Positions 1 to 8,809 of a DNA stretch of 64,000 nt are shown here, piece by piece. A program made the translations under genes and the position numbers. The notes beneath the pieces are model-generated. The model was not told the DNA's origin. It was given only the letters and a program-made list of their open reading frames with translations, and ran no database searches. Position 1 is the stretch's first letter, and each line of letters begins with the position of its first letter. The stretch is from Streptomyces antibioticus. GTDB lineage: Bacteria > Actinomycetota > Actinomycetes > Streptomycetales > Streptomycetaceae. The DNA is taken from NCBI RefSeq assembly GCF_002019855.1, contig NZ_CM007717.1, positions 248,001 to 312,000 on the forward strand, written 5' to 3'.

Positions 1-1
1 G

Positions 2-1096
2 GACCGGATCGCGTCCCTGGAGGGCGGTTCGGCGGCGGTCGCCGTGGCCAGCGGGCAGGCCGCGACGAGCCTCGCCCTGCTCAACCTGGCCCGGGCGGGC
101 GACCACATCGTGGCCTCGTCGTCCCTGTACGGCGGCACCCGCACCCTGCTGGAACACACGTTCGCCGACTTCGGCATCGACGTCACGTTCGTCGACGACC
201 CGGACGACCCCGGTGCCTGGGCGGCGGCCGTACGTCCCGCAACGAAGGCGCTGTTCGGGGAGAGCCTCGGCAATCCGCGCGGCAACGTCCTGGACATCGA
301 GGCGGTGGCCCGGGTCGCCCACGAGGCCGGGGTGCCGTTCGTGGTCGACAACACGGTGCTCACGCCGTATCTGCTGCGGCCGTTCGAGCACGGCGCGGAC
401 ATCGTCGTGCACTCCACCACCAAGTTCCTCTCCGGACACGGCACCGCGATCGGCGGGATCGTCGTGGACGGCGGGAGGTTCGACTTCGGTGCCGATCCCG
501 GCCGTTGGCCGGGGCTGACCCGGCCCGATCCGACCTACGGCGGGCTGTCGTTCTGGGACTCCTTCTCCGACCTCGGGCTCGCCTACGCGCTGCGGCTGCG
601 CACCCGGCTGGTGCGCGATCTGGGTCCTGCCGTCTCGCCGTTCAACAGCTTCCTGCTGCTCCAGGGCCTGGAGACGCTCAGCCTGCGTATCGAGCGGCAT
701 GTGTCCAACGCGCACGCGCTCGCCGTCTGGCTGGAGGACCAGCCTCAAGTGCGGCGGGTGCACTACCCGTCGCTGCCCTCCAGCCCGTGGCGGACGCAGG
801 CCAAGCGCTATCTGCCACGCGGTGCCGGGGCGGTCCTCTCCTTCGAACTCGCGGGCGGTCTGCGGGCGGGGCGGCGGTTCGTGGAAGGGGTCCGGCTGTT
901 CAGCCATCTCGCGAACATCGGTGACGTCCGCAGTCTGGTCATCCACCCCGCCTCCACCACCCACGCCCAACTGGACGCCCGTCAGCAGGCGGCGGCCGGT
1001 GTCACGCCCGGGCTGGTGCGTCTGTCGGTCGGCATCGAGGGCGTCGACGACCTGATCGCCGACCTCGCGGCGGGCCTGAGAGCGGCCGCCGAATGA
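2..1096 (+). CDS. Cys/Met-metabolism PLP-dependent enzyme (O-acetylhomoserine sulfhydrylase-like), 5' end outside window
   Basis: The reading frame is open from base 2, so this is the C-terminal 364 residues of a longer protein. The visible start (DRIASLEGG, then ASGQAAT) matches the region just after the N-terminus of the family. The PLP-binding lysine is in STTKFLSGHG (AAG at 422-424). Family members make C-S bonds by gamma-replacement on O-acetylhomoserine or cleave cystathionine-type substrates. The long insert after the active site and the final LVRLSVGIEGVDDL segment favour the O-acetylhomoserine sulfhydrylase branch. It lies 59 bp upstream of an ABC importer and two flavin monooxygenases in what looks like one operon, so I infer that it recaptures released sulfide or thiol. 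The exact substrate is unknown. Confidence 0.85.
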   Translation, partial: DRIASLEGGSAAVAVASGQAATSLALLNLARAGDHIVASSSLYGGTRTLLEHTFADFGIDVTFVDDPDDPGAWAAAVRPATKALFGESLGNPRGNVLDIEAVARVAHEAGVPFVVDNTVLTPYLLRPFEHGADIVVHSTTKFLSGHGTAIGGIVVDGGRFDFGADPGRWPGLTRPDPTYGGLSFWDSFSDLGLAYALRLRTRLVRDLGPAVSPFNSFLLLQGLETLSLRIERHVSNAHALAVWLEDQPQVRRVHYPSLPSSPWRTQAKRYLPRGAGAVLSFELAGGLRAGRRFVEGVRLFSHLANIGDVRSLVIHPASTTHAQLDARQQAAAGVTPGLVRLSVGIEGVDDLIADLAAGLRAAAE

Positions 1097-1155
1097 ACTC
1101 CCTCCCCCGCCCGCGCACTTCCGCGCGCCCACGTCCCAGAGGAGCCCGATCCGTC

Positions 1156-2709
1156 ATGCGCCGCAGCACCGCCCTCCGGCACGCCGCCACCACGACCGTC
1201 CTCGTCGGCCTGGCCGCGACCGGCTGCGGCACCGGCGCCGCCGACAGCCCCGGGGACACCGGACAGACCAGCCAGGCAGCCCAGCCCGACGCCATCGACA
1301 CCGCGGCCACCGTCGACGTACGCCTGGTCCTGGAACCGACCAGCCTCGACATCGCCGGTACGGCGGGCGCGGCCCTCGACCAGATCCTGCTCGACAACAT
1401 CTACCAGGGCCTGCTGACCCGCGACGAGGACAACAAGGTCCGCCCGAGCCTGGCGACCAGCTTCAAGGAGTCGCCCGACGGGCTGACCTACACCTTCCGT
1501 CTCGCGAAGAACGCCGCCTTCCACGACGGGACGAAGGTCACCGCGGCCGACGCCGTCTGGTCGCTGCGGCAGGTGACGGCGGCCGGCTCCACGAACCCCG
1601 ACGCGGCGGCGCTCGCCTCCGTCAAGAGCGTCACCGCCGCCGACGACCACACCGTCGTCGTCACGCTCGCCCACCGGGACACCGGTTTCACCTGGAGGCT
1701 GACCGGCCGGGCCGGCATCGTCTTCAAGCGGGGCACCGACTTCTCCTCCCTCGCGGGGAAGGAGAACGGCACCGGCCCGTTCAAGCTCGGCGGCTGGAAG
1801 CGCGGTTCGTCCATCACCTTCGTCCGGAACGACGCCTACTGGGGGAAGAAGGCCAAGGTCGCCAAGGTCGTCTTCCACTACATCAAGGACGACAACGCGG
1901 CCAACAACGCCCAGCGCACCGGCCAGACCGACATCGAGACCGGCGCGAACGCGACCCTGCTCCAGCCGTTCACCGACAACCCCGACCACACGGTGCTGCG
2001 CGGCGACACCACCGACAAGTTCACGCTCGCCCTCAACAACGCCGAGGGCCCCACCAAGGACGTGCGGGTGCGGCGCGCCGTCCGCCGGGCCGTCGACAAG
2101 GCCGGCCTGATCAAGATCCTCGGCGGCGCGGGCAGGCCGGTCGGCGGCCCGATACCGCCGAGCGACCCCGGGTACGAGGACCTCACCTCGATCGACGCCT
2201 ACGATCCGGCGGGCGCCAAGAAGCTTCTCCGGCAGGCCGGTTACGGCGACGGCCTCAAGCTCACCGTCCAGATCCCCACCATCTACCCGGCGGAGATCGG
2301 CGACTACCTGGCCTCCCAGCTCAAGCAGGTGGGCATCCAACTCACCGTGCGGCCGGTGGAGTTCCAGACCTGGCTCGACGCCGTCTACACCAAGCACGAC
2401 TACCAGCTCAGCGTCGTCGACCACGCCGAGGCCCGCGACCTGAACAACTTCGCCAACCCCGACTACTACTTCGGCTACGACAACGCCGACGTGCGCACGT
2501 GGTACGCGGCAGCCCGGACGGCCGAGGGCGACGGCGCCCGCGACGCCCTGCTGAAGAAGGCGGCCCGGCAGGTGTCCGAAGACGCCGCCGCGGACTGGCT
2601 GTTCGTCAGCCAGACCCTCACCGTCGTGCGCGACGGAGTCACCGGCGTCCCGCGGAACTTCACCAGCAACCGCTACCGCCTCGCGGATCTCGCCGTGGCG
2701 AAGAAGTGA
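1156..2709 (+). CDS. ABC transporter substrate-binding lipoprotein, family 5 (peptide/nickel type)
   Basis: This is a 517-residue extracytoplasmic binding protein. The start is ATG 1156 behind AGAGGAG; an in-frame ATG at 1093 would add a basic, low-complexity leader before the signal peptide. The N-terminus MRRSTALRHA..LAATGC is a lipoprotein signal with Cys at about residue 24. The mature part has the SBP_bac_5 order: an early GLLTRDEDNKVRPSLA segment, PDGLTYTFRLAKNAAFHDGT, then ADAVWSLR. It heads an importer of five genes spaced by 7 bp or overlapping. Binding proteins of this family take peptides, glutathione, nickel or opines; the monooxygenases downstream suggest an organosulfur or similar small ligand. 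Confidence 0.9.
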   Translation: MRRSTALRHAATTTVLVGLAATGCGTGAADSPGDTGQTSQAAQPDAIDTAATVDVRLVLEPTSLDIAGTAGAALDQILLDNIYQGLLTRDEDNKVRPSLATSFKESPDGLTYTFRLAKNAAFHDGTKVTAADAVWSLRQVTAAGSTNPDAAALASVKSVTAADDHTVVVTLAHRDTGFTWRLTGRAGIVFKRGTDFSSLAGKENGTGPFKLGGWKRGSSITFVRNDAYWGKKAKVAKVVFHYIKDDNAANNAQRTGQTDIETGANATLLQPFTDNPDHTVLRGDTTDKFTLALNNAEGPTKDVRVRRAVRRAVDKAGLIKILGGAGRPVGGPIPPSDPGYEDLTSIDAYDPAGAKKLLRQAGYGDGLKLTVQIPTIYPAEIGDYLASQLKQVGIQLTVRPVEFQTWLDAVYTKHDYQLSVVDHAEARDLNNFANPDYYFGYDNADVRTWYAAARTAEGDGARDALLKKAARQVSEDAAADWLFVSQTLTVVRDGVTGVPRNFTSNRYRLADLAVAKK

Positions 2710-2716
2710 GGCACGG

Positions 2717-3667
2717 GTGACCCTGTTCCTGCTGCGCCGGGCCGCGCTGCTGGTGGTGTCCCTGCTCGCGGCGAGCGTGCTGGTGTTCCTGGCGCTGCGC
2801 CTGCTGCCCGGGGACGTCGCCCAGACGATCGGCGGCATCAAGGCCACCCCGGCCCAGGTCGCGGCCGTACGCCACGACCTGGGTCTGGACCGGCCGCTCG
2901 CCGCCCAGTACGGGGACTGGATCGGGGGTGTGGTCACCGGTGACTTCGGGCGGTCGGTGCTGGACGGCACCTCCGTGTCCGGTCAGCTCGCCGAGAAGTT
3001 CGCGGTGACCGGACCGCTGGCCGCGGGCGCCGTCGTCCTCGCGCTCGCCTTCGCCGTCCCCCTCGGTGTCCTGGCCGCCGTCCGCCGGGACTCGCGGCTG
3101 GGCAGTGCCGTCAACACGGTCGGCCAGCTCGGCATCGCGCTGCCCACCCTGTGGACCGGGCTGCTGCTCGTCGTGGTCTTCGCCGTCCAGGTGCCCTGGC
3201 TGCCCGCGCAGGGCTTCCCCGTCGACGGCTGGGCCGAGCCCGGGCAGGCGCTGCGCAGTCTGGTGCTGCCCTGGCTGACGCTGGCCCTCGCCGAGGGCGC
3301 CGTCCTGCTGCGCTTCGTACGGTCCGCGGTCCTGGACGTGCTGCACCAGGACTGGCTGCGCACCGCCCGCGCCAAGGGCCGCACCCGCACCAGCGCGCTG
3401 CTGCGGCACGGGCTGCGCAACGCGGCCGTGCCCGTGGTGTCGGTGCTCGGACTCCAGATCGCCGCGCTGGTGGCGGGGGCGGTGGTCGTGGAGCAGGTCT
3501 TCGTACTGCCGGGGGTCGGCCAGATGCTGATCACGGACGTCGGCAACCGGGACCTGGACAAGGTGCAGGGCGAGATCCTGCTGCTCACCGCCGCGGTGCT
3601 GGTCGTCGGGTTCCTGGTGGACCTCGCCCACCGGCTGATCGACCCACGGCTGCGGAGCACCCTATGA
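2717..3667 (+). CDS. ABC transporter permease, DppB/OppB type
   Basis: This is a 316-residue inner-membrane permease with about six transmembrane helices, the first near residues 8-28. GTG 2717 follows a GAGG motif 6 nt away, seven bases after the binding-protein stop. The cytoplasmic EAA-type loop is visible as LRTARAKGRTRTSALLRHGLRNA, which contacts the ATPases. Length and ending (LIDPRLR) are typical of the first permease in dipeptide importers. Its stop overlaps the ATG of the second permease. Confidence 0.93.
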   Translation: MTLFLLRRAALLVVSLLAASVLVFLALRLLPGDVAQTIGGIKATPAQVAAVRHDLGLDRPLAAQYGDWIGGVVTGDFGRSVLDGTSVSGQLAEKFAVTGPLAAGAVVLALAFAVPLGVLAAVRRDSRLGSAVNTVGQLGIALPTLWTGLLLVVVFAVQVPWLPAQGFPVDGWAEPGQALRSLVLPWLTLALAEGAVLLRFVRSAVLDVLHQDWLRTARAKGRTRTSALLRHGLRNAAVPVVSVLGLQIAALVAGAVVVEQVFVLPGVGQMLITDVGNRDLDKVQGEILLLTAAVLVVGFLVDLAHRLIDPRLRSTL

Positions 3668-4515
3668 GCACGCCGCCCGTCGTCCGTGCCCTCCTGCGCA
3701 GCCGCAGCGGCCTCGCCGGAACCGTACTGGTCGGCCTGCTCGTCCTGGCCGCGCTGGTCTCCCTGGTCTGGACACCGTACGACCCGACTCTCGCGCGTCC
3801 CGAGGACGGCTGGCTGCTGCCGCTGTCCGGCGGGCATGTGCTGGGCACCGACCGGCTGGGCCGCGACGAGCTGAGCCAACTGCTGACCGGGGCCCGCGCC
3901 ACCCTGCTCACCGCCGTCCTCGCGGCCGCCGTGGCGGCCCTCGTCGGGCTGACGCTCGCCCTGGCCGCTGTCCTGCTGCCGCGCTGGATCGGGCCCGTCG
4001 TCGTCCAGTTCACGGATGTGCTGATCGCGTTCCCCGTCCTGCTGATCGCGATGATCCTCACCGCCGTGCACGGCGCCTCCACCTGGACCGTGGTCACGGC
4101 CGTCGGCGTCGGGGCGGGCGTCAACCTCGCCCGGATCGCACGCGCCGAGGCCGCGCGGGTGCTGACCACGGACTATGTGCTGGCCGCCCACGCCGCCGGC
4201 GCCGGGACCTGGCGCGTCGTCCGCAAGCATCTGATGCCGAACATCGCGCCCACGCTCGTCGTGCAGCTCTCCCTGGTGCTGTCGGTGGCGGTCCTCGCCG
4301 AAGCGGCCCTGTCGTTCCTCGGGTTCGGCGCGCCGGCGCCCACCGTCTCCTGGGGGCGCATGCTGCACGAGCAGCAGCAGTACATCACCGCCCGCCCGTT
4401 GCTCGTCGTCTGGCCCGGGCTCGCCGTCGCCGCCTCCGTCCTCGGGTTCAACCTGCTCGGGGACGGGCTGCGCGAGGCCGCCGACGCCCGCCTGCGGATC
4501 CGGGAGGAGGCATGA
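3664..4515 (+). CDS. ABC transporter permease, DppC/OppC type
   Basis: This 283-residue permease starts at ATG 3664, four bases inside the end of the preceding permease (ATGA), which implies translational coupling. A hydrophobic first helix (residues 15-35) is followed by the conserved HVLGTDRLGRDELSQLL periplasmic segment, which marks DppC-like proteins. The EAA loop lies around AAHAAGAGTWRVVRKHLMPN and ends with LSFLGFG. It should pair with the DppB-like protein to form the membrane channel. An open frame extends upstream to 3151, but it runs through the other permease and is not expected to be translated. Confidence 0.93.
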   Translation: MSTPPVVRALLRSRSGLAGTVLVGLLVLAALVSLVWTPYDPTLARPEDGWLLPLSGGHVLGTDRLGRDELSQLLTGARATLLTAVLAAAVAALVGLTLALAAVLLPRWIGPVVVQFTDVLIAFPVLLIAMILTAVHGASTWTVVTAVGVGAGVNLARIARAEAARVLTTDYVLAAHAAGAGTWRVVRKHLMPNIAPTLVVQLSLVLSVAVLAEAALSFLGFGAPAPTVSWGRMLHEQQQYITARPLLVVWPGLAVAASVLGFNLLGDGLREAADARLRIREEA

Positions 4516-5300
4516 GCCTGCTCACGGTCGACAAACTGAGCGTGCGGATCGGCGGTACGACCGCCGTGGACGGTCTCGGCCTCTCCCTCGCCGCCGGGGA
4601 ACGCCTCGCGCTGATCGGCGAGTCCGGGTCGGGCAAGTCCCTCACCGCCCTGGCCGTCATGGGCCTGCTGCCCGACGGGGCCCGGGCCACCGGCAGTGTC
4701 CGGTTCGGCGGGCGGGAACTGCTCGGCCTCGGCGACCGGGAACTGTCCCGGCTGCGCGGCGACCGGATGGCCATGGTCTTCCAGGAGCCCATGAGCGCCC
4801 TCAACCCCCTGATGCGCATCGGCGCACAGCTCGCCGAGCCCCTCCGCCTGCACCGGGGCCTCAAACGGCGGCACGCGCGTACGGCGGCCGTCGAACTGGC
4901 CGCGCGGGTCGGTCTGCCGGATCCGGAGCTGATCGTGCGCGCGTGGCCGCACCAGCTCTCTGGGGGCCAGCGGCAGCGCGTCGGCCTGGCCATGGCCCTC
5001 GCCACCCGCCCGGCCCTCCTCATCGCGGACGAACCCACCACCGCGCTCGACGTCACCGTCCAGGCCGACATGCTGTCGCTGCTCGACGCGTTGGTGCGGG
5101 AGCACGGCACCTCGCTGCTCTTCATCAGCCACGACCTCGCCGTGGTCGCCCAGTTGTGCCCGCGGGCCGTCGTCCTCAAGGACGGACGACTCGTGGAGGA
5201 AGGCGCGACCGGCGCCCTCGTGCGTGAGCCCCGGCACCCGTACACGCGCGCGCTGGTGGAGGCCGCCCGCGCGACCGGATCCGAGGAGGTCACCCGATGA
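4512..5300 (+). CDS. ABC transporter ATP-binding protein, DppD type
   Basis: This is a 262-residue ATPase subunit with Walker A GESGSGKS at residues 36-43, Q-loop in MVFQEPMSALNP, signature LSGGQRQR near residue 150, Walker B LLIADEPTTALDV and H-loop SHD. The C-terminal RHPYTRAL segment is typical of the peptide-transporter ATPases and binds next to the second subunit. ATG 4512 overlaps the permease stop (ATGA). It energises import together with the next gene. Confidence 0.93.
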   Translation: MSLLTVDKLSVRIGGTTAVDGLGLSLAAGERLALIGESGSGKSLTALAVMGLLPDGARATGSVRFGGRELLGLGDRELSRLRGDRMAMVFQEPMSALNPLMRIGAQLAEPLRLHRGLKRRHARTAAVELAARVGLPDPELIVRAWPHQLSGGQRQRVGLAMALATRPALLIADEPTTALDVTVQADMLSLLDALVREHGTSLLFISHDLAVVAQLCPRAVVLKDGRLVEEGATGALVREPRHPYTRALVEAARATGSEEVTR

Positions 5301-6073
5301 CCGTGCTGCTGCGGGCGGCCGGACTCAGCCGCGCTTACCGGCTGCCGCGCGCCTCCCTGCTGGCACCGCCCGCGCACCGGCACGCCGTACGGGACGTGTC
5401 GCTGGAGCTGTGGGAGGGCCGAAGCCTGGGGGTCGTCGGGGAGTCCGGATCCGGCAAGTCCACCCTGGCACGGCTCCTGCTGGCGCTGGAGCGGCCCGAC
5501 TCCGGCACGGTCGAGTACCGCGGGCGCCCGGTCCACCGGGGCCGACTGCCCTGGTTCCGGCGCGAGGTGCAGGTCGTCCTCCAGGATCCGATGGGCTCCC
5601 TCGACTCGCGCGCCACGGTCCGCGACATCGTCGCCGAACCGCTGGAATGCCTGAAGGTGGCGGGCGACCACGACGACCGGGTGGACGAACTCCTGCGGGC
5701 GGTGGCGCTGGACCCGTCCGTGCGCGACCGGTATCCGCACGAGTTCTCCGGGGGCCAGCGGCAGCGCATCGCCATCGCGCGCGCCCTCGCCCCCGGCCCG
5801 AAGGTCCTGGTCGGCGACGAGCCGCTCAGCGCCCTCGACGTGTCGGTCCGCGCGCAGATCCTCGCCCTGCTGGAGGACCTCGCCGAGGCGTACGGCCTGA
5901 CGCTGCTGCTCGTCTCCCACGACATCGGTGTCGTACGGCGGTTGTGTACGGACGTGCTGGTGATGAAGGACGGCCGAGCCGTCGAACAGGGCCCGGCCGC
6001 GTCTGTGCTGACCGAATCTCAACACCCCTACACGCGCCGCCTGTTGGCCGCCGTACCACGGCTGCCCGCCTGA
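5297..6073 (+). CDS. ABC transporter ATP-binding protein, DppF type
   Basis: The second ATPase of the importer has 258 residues and overlaps the first by four bases (ATGA). Walker A GESGSGKST is near residue 50, Q-loop VVLQDPMGSLD, signature FSGGQRQRIAIARAL, Walker B VLVGDEPLSALDV and H-loop SHDIG. It ends in the QHPYTRRLL segment of the family. Normally it forms a heterodimer with the DppD-type protein. At about 258 residues it is a little shorter than most DppF proteins, but all motifs are present. Confidence 0.93.
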   Translation: MTVLLRAAGLSRAYRLPRASLLAPPAHRHAVRDVSLELWEGRSLGVVGESGSGKSTLARLLLALERPDSGTVEYRGRPVHRGRLPWFRREVQVVLQDPMGSLDSRATVRDIVAEPLECLKVAGDHDDRVDELLRAVALDPSVRDRYPHEFSGGQRQRIAIARALAPGPKVLVGDEPLSALDVSVRAQILALLEDLAEAYGLTLLLVSHDIGVVRRLCTDVLVMKDGRAVEQGPAASVLTESQHPYTRRLLAAVPRLPA

Positions 6074-6077
6074 CCGC

Positions 6078-6121
6078 AGGACCTCTACGACCGGGAGGAC
6101 CTCTATGACCTGGAGGACCGG
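6078..6121 (+). repeat. 18-bp tandem duplication carrying the ribosome-binding site, with an overlapping six-codon mini-ORF
   Basis: Two 18-bp units (6078-6095 and 6096-6113, beginning AGGACCTCTAYGACC) and a third partial unit (6114-6121) fill most of the gap between the ATPase and the first monooxygenase. Each carries a GGAGG-like motif. In the second unit the sequence reads ATG at 6105, preceded by GGGAGG, and encodes MTWRTG before stopping at TGA 6123-6125. That stop overlaps the ATG 6122 of the monooxygenase gene. The duplication therefore gives two SD/start pairs in series. Confidence 0.75.
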
Positions 6122-7468
6122 ATGACCACACACCCCGTGCGTCGGCTCTCCCTGGGCGCACTCGTCCAGGGTTCCGGCGGGCACATCGCCGGCTGGCGGC
6201 ACCCCGACGGCCGCCCCGACGGACAGCTCAACTTCGCCTTCCACGCCGATCTGGCCCGCACCCTCGAACGCGGCCGGTTCGACGCCCTGTTCCTCGCCGA
6301 CGTCGTCGCCGTCTGGGGCCATCAGCTCGACTCGCTGTCGCGCACCGGCCGCGCCGAGCACTTCGAACCGATCACCCTGCTGGCCGCGCTCTCCCTGGTG
6401 ACCGAGCACATCGGCCTGGCGGCGACGGCGACCGCCACCTACAACCACCCCTTCCACATCGCCCGCAAGTTCGCCTCCCTTGACCACATCTCGGGCGGCC
6501 GGGCCGGCTGGAACGTGGTCACCTCCGTCGTCCCGCTGGAGGCGGCGAACTTCGGCTTCGACCGCCACCTCGAACACGAACTGCGCTACCGCCGCGCCGA
6601 CGAGTTCGTACAGGTCGTCAAGGCGCTCTGGGACAGCTTCGACGACGCGGCGGTCGTACGCGACAAGGCCACCGGCCGCTACTACGACCCCGCCGGACTG
6701 CACACCCCGCACCACCGGGGCGAGCACTTCTCCGTGCGCGGACCACTCAACATCTCACGGCCGCCGCAGGGCCATCCTGTCGTCTTCCAGGCCGGATCCT
6801 CCCCGACGGGGCGGGAGTTCGCGGCCCGGCACGGGGAGGTCCTGTTCACCTCGCAGTACGAACTCGGCCCCGCGCAGGCGTTCTACGCCGACGTCAAGGC
6901 ACGGGCGGCGGCCCATGGCCGCGATCCCGCGCATGTGCTGGTGTGGCCGGGCATCTCGCCGCTCGTCGCCGCGACCGAGACGGAGGCGCGGCAGCGGCTC
7001 GGCGAGCTGGGGGACCTCGTCCACGACGACGTCGCGCGGCGCCTCGTCCAGGACAACATCGGCGACCTCGACCTCAGCGATCACCCGGTGGACGGCCCGC
7101 TGCCGGACATCCCCGAGAGCAACCGCAGCAAGTCGCGTCGTGACCTGCTGCTGAAAACGGCTCGCGCCGAGGGCCTGACGATACGTCAACTCGCTCTGCG
7201 CTTCGCCACGGACGCCGCCGTGGCAGGAACCCCCGAGCAGATCGCCGACCACATCGAGACGTGGTTCCGTGCCTACGCGGCCGACGGGTTCAACATCTCC
7301 TTCCCCTATCTTCCGGGCCCCGCCGAGGACTTCGTGGACCAGGTGGTGCCGCTGTTGCAGCAACGGGGGCTTCTGCGCACGGAATACGAGGGCACGACCC
7401 TGCGCGAGAACCTGGGGCTGCCGCGGCCGGCCGCCCGTGACCGGCACCTCCAGGAGAGCGGACGATGA
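6122..7468 (+). CDS. LLM-class flavin-dependent monooxygenase (NtaA/SnaA/DszA family)
   Basis: This 448-residue protein is of the luciferase-like FMN-dependent monooxygenase branch that oxidises C-N or C-S bonds using a separate flavin reductase (nitrilotriacetate, pristinamycin and dibenzothiophene-sulfone enzymes). Diagnostic segments are FDALFLADV near residue 53, EPITLLAALS, the SLDHISGGRAGWNVVTS motif (residues 119-135) and RPPQGHPVVFQAGSS. Start ATG 6122 follows GGAGGACCGG. It overlaps the next gene, a second monooxygenase of the same family, by four bases. No flavin reductase gene is visible in the operon. Confidence 0.9.
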   Translation: MTTHPVRRLSLGALVQGSGGHIAGWRHPDGRPDGQLNFAFHADLARTLERGRFDALFLADVVAVWGHQLDSLSRTGRAEHFEPITLLAALSLVTEHIGLAATATATYNHPFHIARKFASLDHISGGRAGWNVVTSVVPLEAANFGFDRHLEHELRYRRADEFVQVVKALWDSFDDAAVVRDKATGRYYDPAGLHTPHHRGEHFSVRGPLNISRPPQGHPVVFQAGSSPTGREFAARHGEVLFTSQYELGPAQAFYADVKARAAAHGRDPAHVLVWPGISPLVAATETEARQRLGELGDLVHDDVARRLVQDNIGDLDLSDHPVDGPLPDIPESNRSKSRRDLLLKTARAEGLTIRQLALRFATDAAVAGTPEQIADHIETWFRAYAADGFNISFPYLPGPAEDFVDQVVPLLQQRGLLRTEYEGTTLRENLGLPRPAARDRHLQESGR

Positions 7469-8802
7469 CGCCCCGGACCGGCCGTCGCACCGGGCAGCTC
7501 CATCTGAACGCCTTCCTGAAGCCTCCGGGGGAGTTCCTCGCCGCCTGGCGGCATCCGGACACCGCGGCGGACGCGGGTGTCAGCATCCGTGAGGTGCTCG
7601 CCTTCGCCCGGACCGCCGAACGGGCCGCCTTCGACGCGGTGTTCCTCGCCGATCTGGTCGGGGTGCCGTTCGCGAGCGAGGACGTCCTCAGCCGGGTCAG
7701 CGTCGTCAACGACTCGTTCGAACCGACCACCCTGCTGGCCGCGCTCGCCGCCGGAACCTCCCGGATCGGCCTCATCGCCACCGCCTCCACCAGCTACAAC
7801 GAGCCGTATCACGTGGCCCGCACCTTCGCCTCCCTCGACCACATCTCCGGTGGCCGGGCGGGCTGGAACGTGGTGACCTCCCTCAACGACGGCGAGGCCC
7901 AGAACTTCGGCCTCGACGCCCATCTCGACCACGCCACGCGCTACGACCGCGCCGAGGAGTTCCATGACGTGGTGAAAGGGCTGTGGGACTCCTTCGACGA
8001 CGACGCCTTCCGCCACGACCGTGTCTCGGGCGTCTACTTCGACCCGGGCAAGCTGCACGCGCTGAACCACGAGGGCAAACACTTCAAGGTCGCCGGGCCC
8101 CTGAACATCGCACGGCCCCCGCAGGGACATCCGGTCATCGTGCAGGCCGGGGCCTCCGAGGCCGGCAAGAACCTCGCGGCACGGATCGCCGACGTCATCT
8201 TCTCGGGCATCACCGACCTCGACCGGGCCAAGGAGTTCTACGCGGAGATCAAGGAGCGCGCCGCCGTCCACGGCCGCGATCCGGACCACGTCAAGGTGCT
8301 TCCGGCGCTGTCGGTCATCACGGCGCCCACGGCGGCGGAGGCACAGCGGAAACTCTCCCGGCTCACCGCGCTGCTGCCCCCGCAGGTCGCCCTCGCCGAC
8401 CTCTCCTACTGGCTCGGCGGGTTCGACCTCAGCGCGTATCCGCTCGACGGCCCGCTGCCCGAACTCCCCGTCTCCAACCAGTCCCGCACCGCCCAGCAGC
8501 AGATCTACGAGACCGCCCGCCGCGACAACCTCACGATCCGCGACCTGGTGCGGCGGGTGGCGAACGACGACCGCACGATCACCGGCCCGCCGGATCTGAT
8601 CGCCGACCACATCGAGGAGTGGTTCCTCGGCGGCGCGGCCGACGGCTTCAACGTGATCTTCCCGTACCTGCCCGGCACCCTGGACGACTTCGCCGAACTC
8701 GTCATCCCGGAACTCCGCACCCGCGGCCTGTTCCGCACCCACTACACGGGCCGCACCCTCCGAGACCACCTGGGCCTGCCACGCCCACCCGGCCGGGGGT
8801 AG
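7465..8802 (+). CDS. LLM-class flavin-dependent monooxygenase (NtaA/SnaA/DszA family), second copy
   Basis: This 445-residue protein is clearly related to the preceding gene: FDAVFLADLVGVPF, EPTTLLAALAAGTS, SLDHISGGRAGWNVVTS and ARPPQGHPVIVQAG appear in the same order. Divergence is greatest in the N-terminal 40 residues and in the region after residue 260. ATG 7465 overlaps the upstream stop (ATGA). Tandem related LLM enzymes may act on successive intermediates or on different members of one substrate class. It is the last gene of the operon; the next gene is convergent and only 7 bp away. Confidence 0.9.
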   Translation: MTPRTGRRTGQLHLNAFLKPPGEFLAAWRHPDTAADAGVSIREVLAFARTAERAAFDAVFLADLVGVPFASEDVLSRVSVVNDSFEPTTLLAALAAGTSRIGLIATASTSYNEPYHVARTFASLDHISGGRAGWNVVTSLNDGEAQNFGLDAHLDHATRYDRAEEFHDVVKGLWDSFDDDAFRHDRVSGVYFDPGKLHALNHEGKHFKVAGPLNIARPPQGHPVIVQAGASEAGKNLAARIADVIFSGITDLDRAKEFYAEIKERAAVHGRDPDHVKVLPALSVITAPTAAEAQRKLSRLTALLPPQVALADLSYWLGGFDLSAYPLDGPLPELPVSNQSRTAQQQIYETARRDNLTIRDLVRRVANDDRTITGPPDLIADHIEEWFLGGAADGFNVIFPYLPGTLDDFAELVIPELRTRGLFRTHYTGRTLRDHLGLPRPPGRG

Positions 8803-8809
8803 TCACCCG

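Noticed and set aside
982..2970. Long open frame on the minus strand opposite the binding protein and first permease
   Set aside because: It is an antisense by-product of GC-rich codons: the plus strand has recognised protein families and the minus frame gives low-complexity Arg/Val/Gly sequence without start signals.
4448..6727. 759-codon minus-strand frame opposite the ABC ATPases
   Set aside because: Antisense shadow of two ATPases with all motifs; the antisense product is low-complexity.
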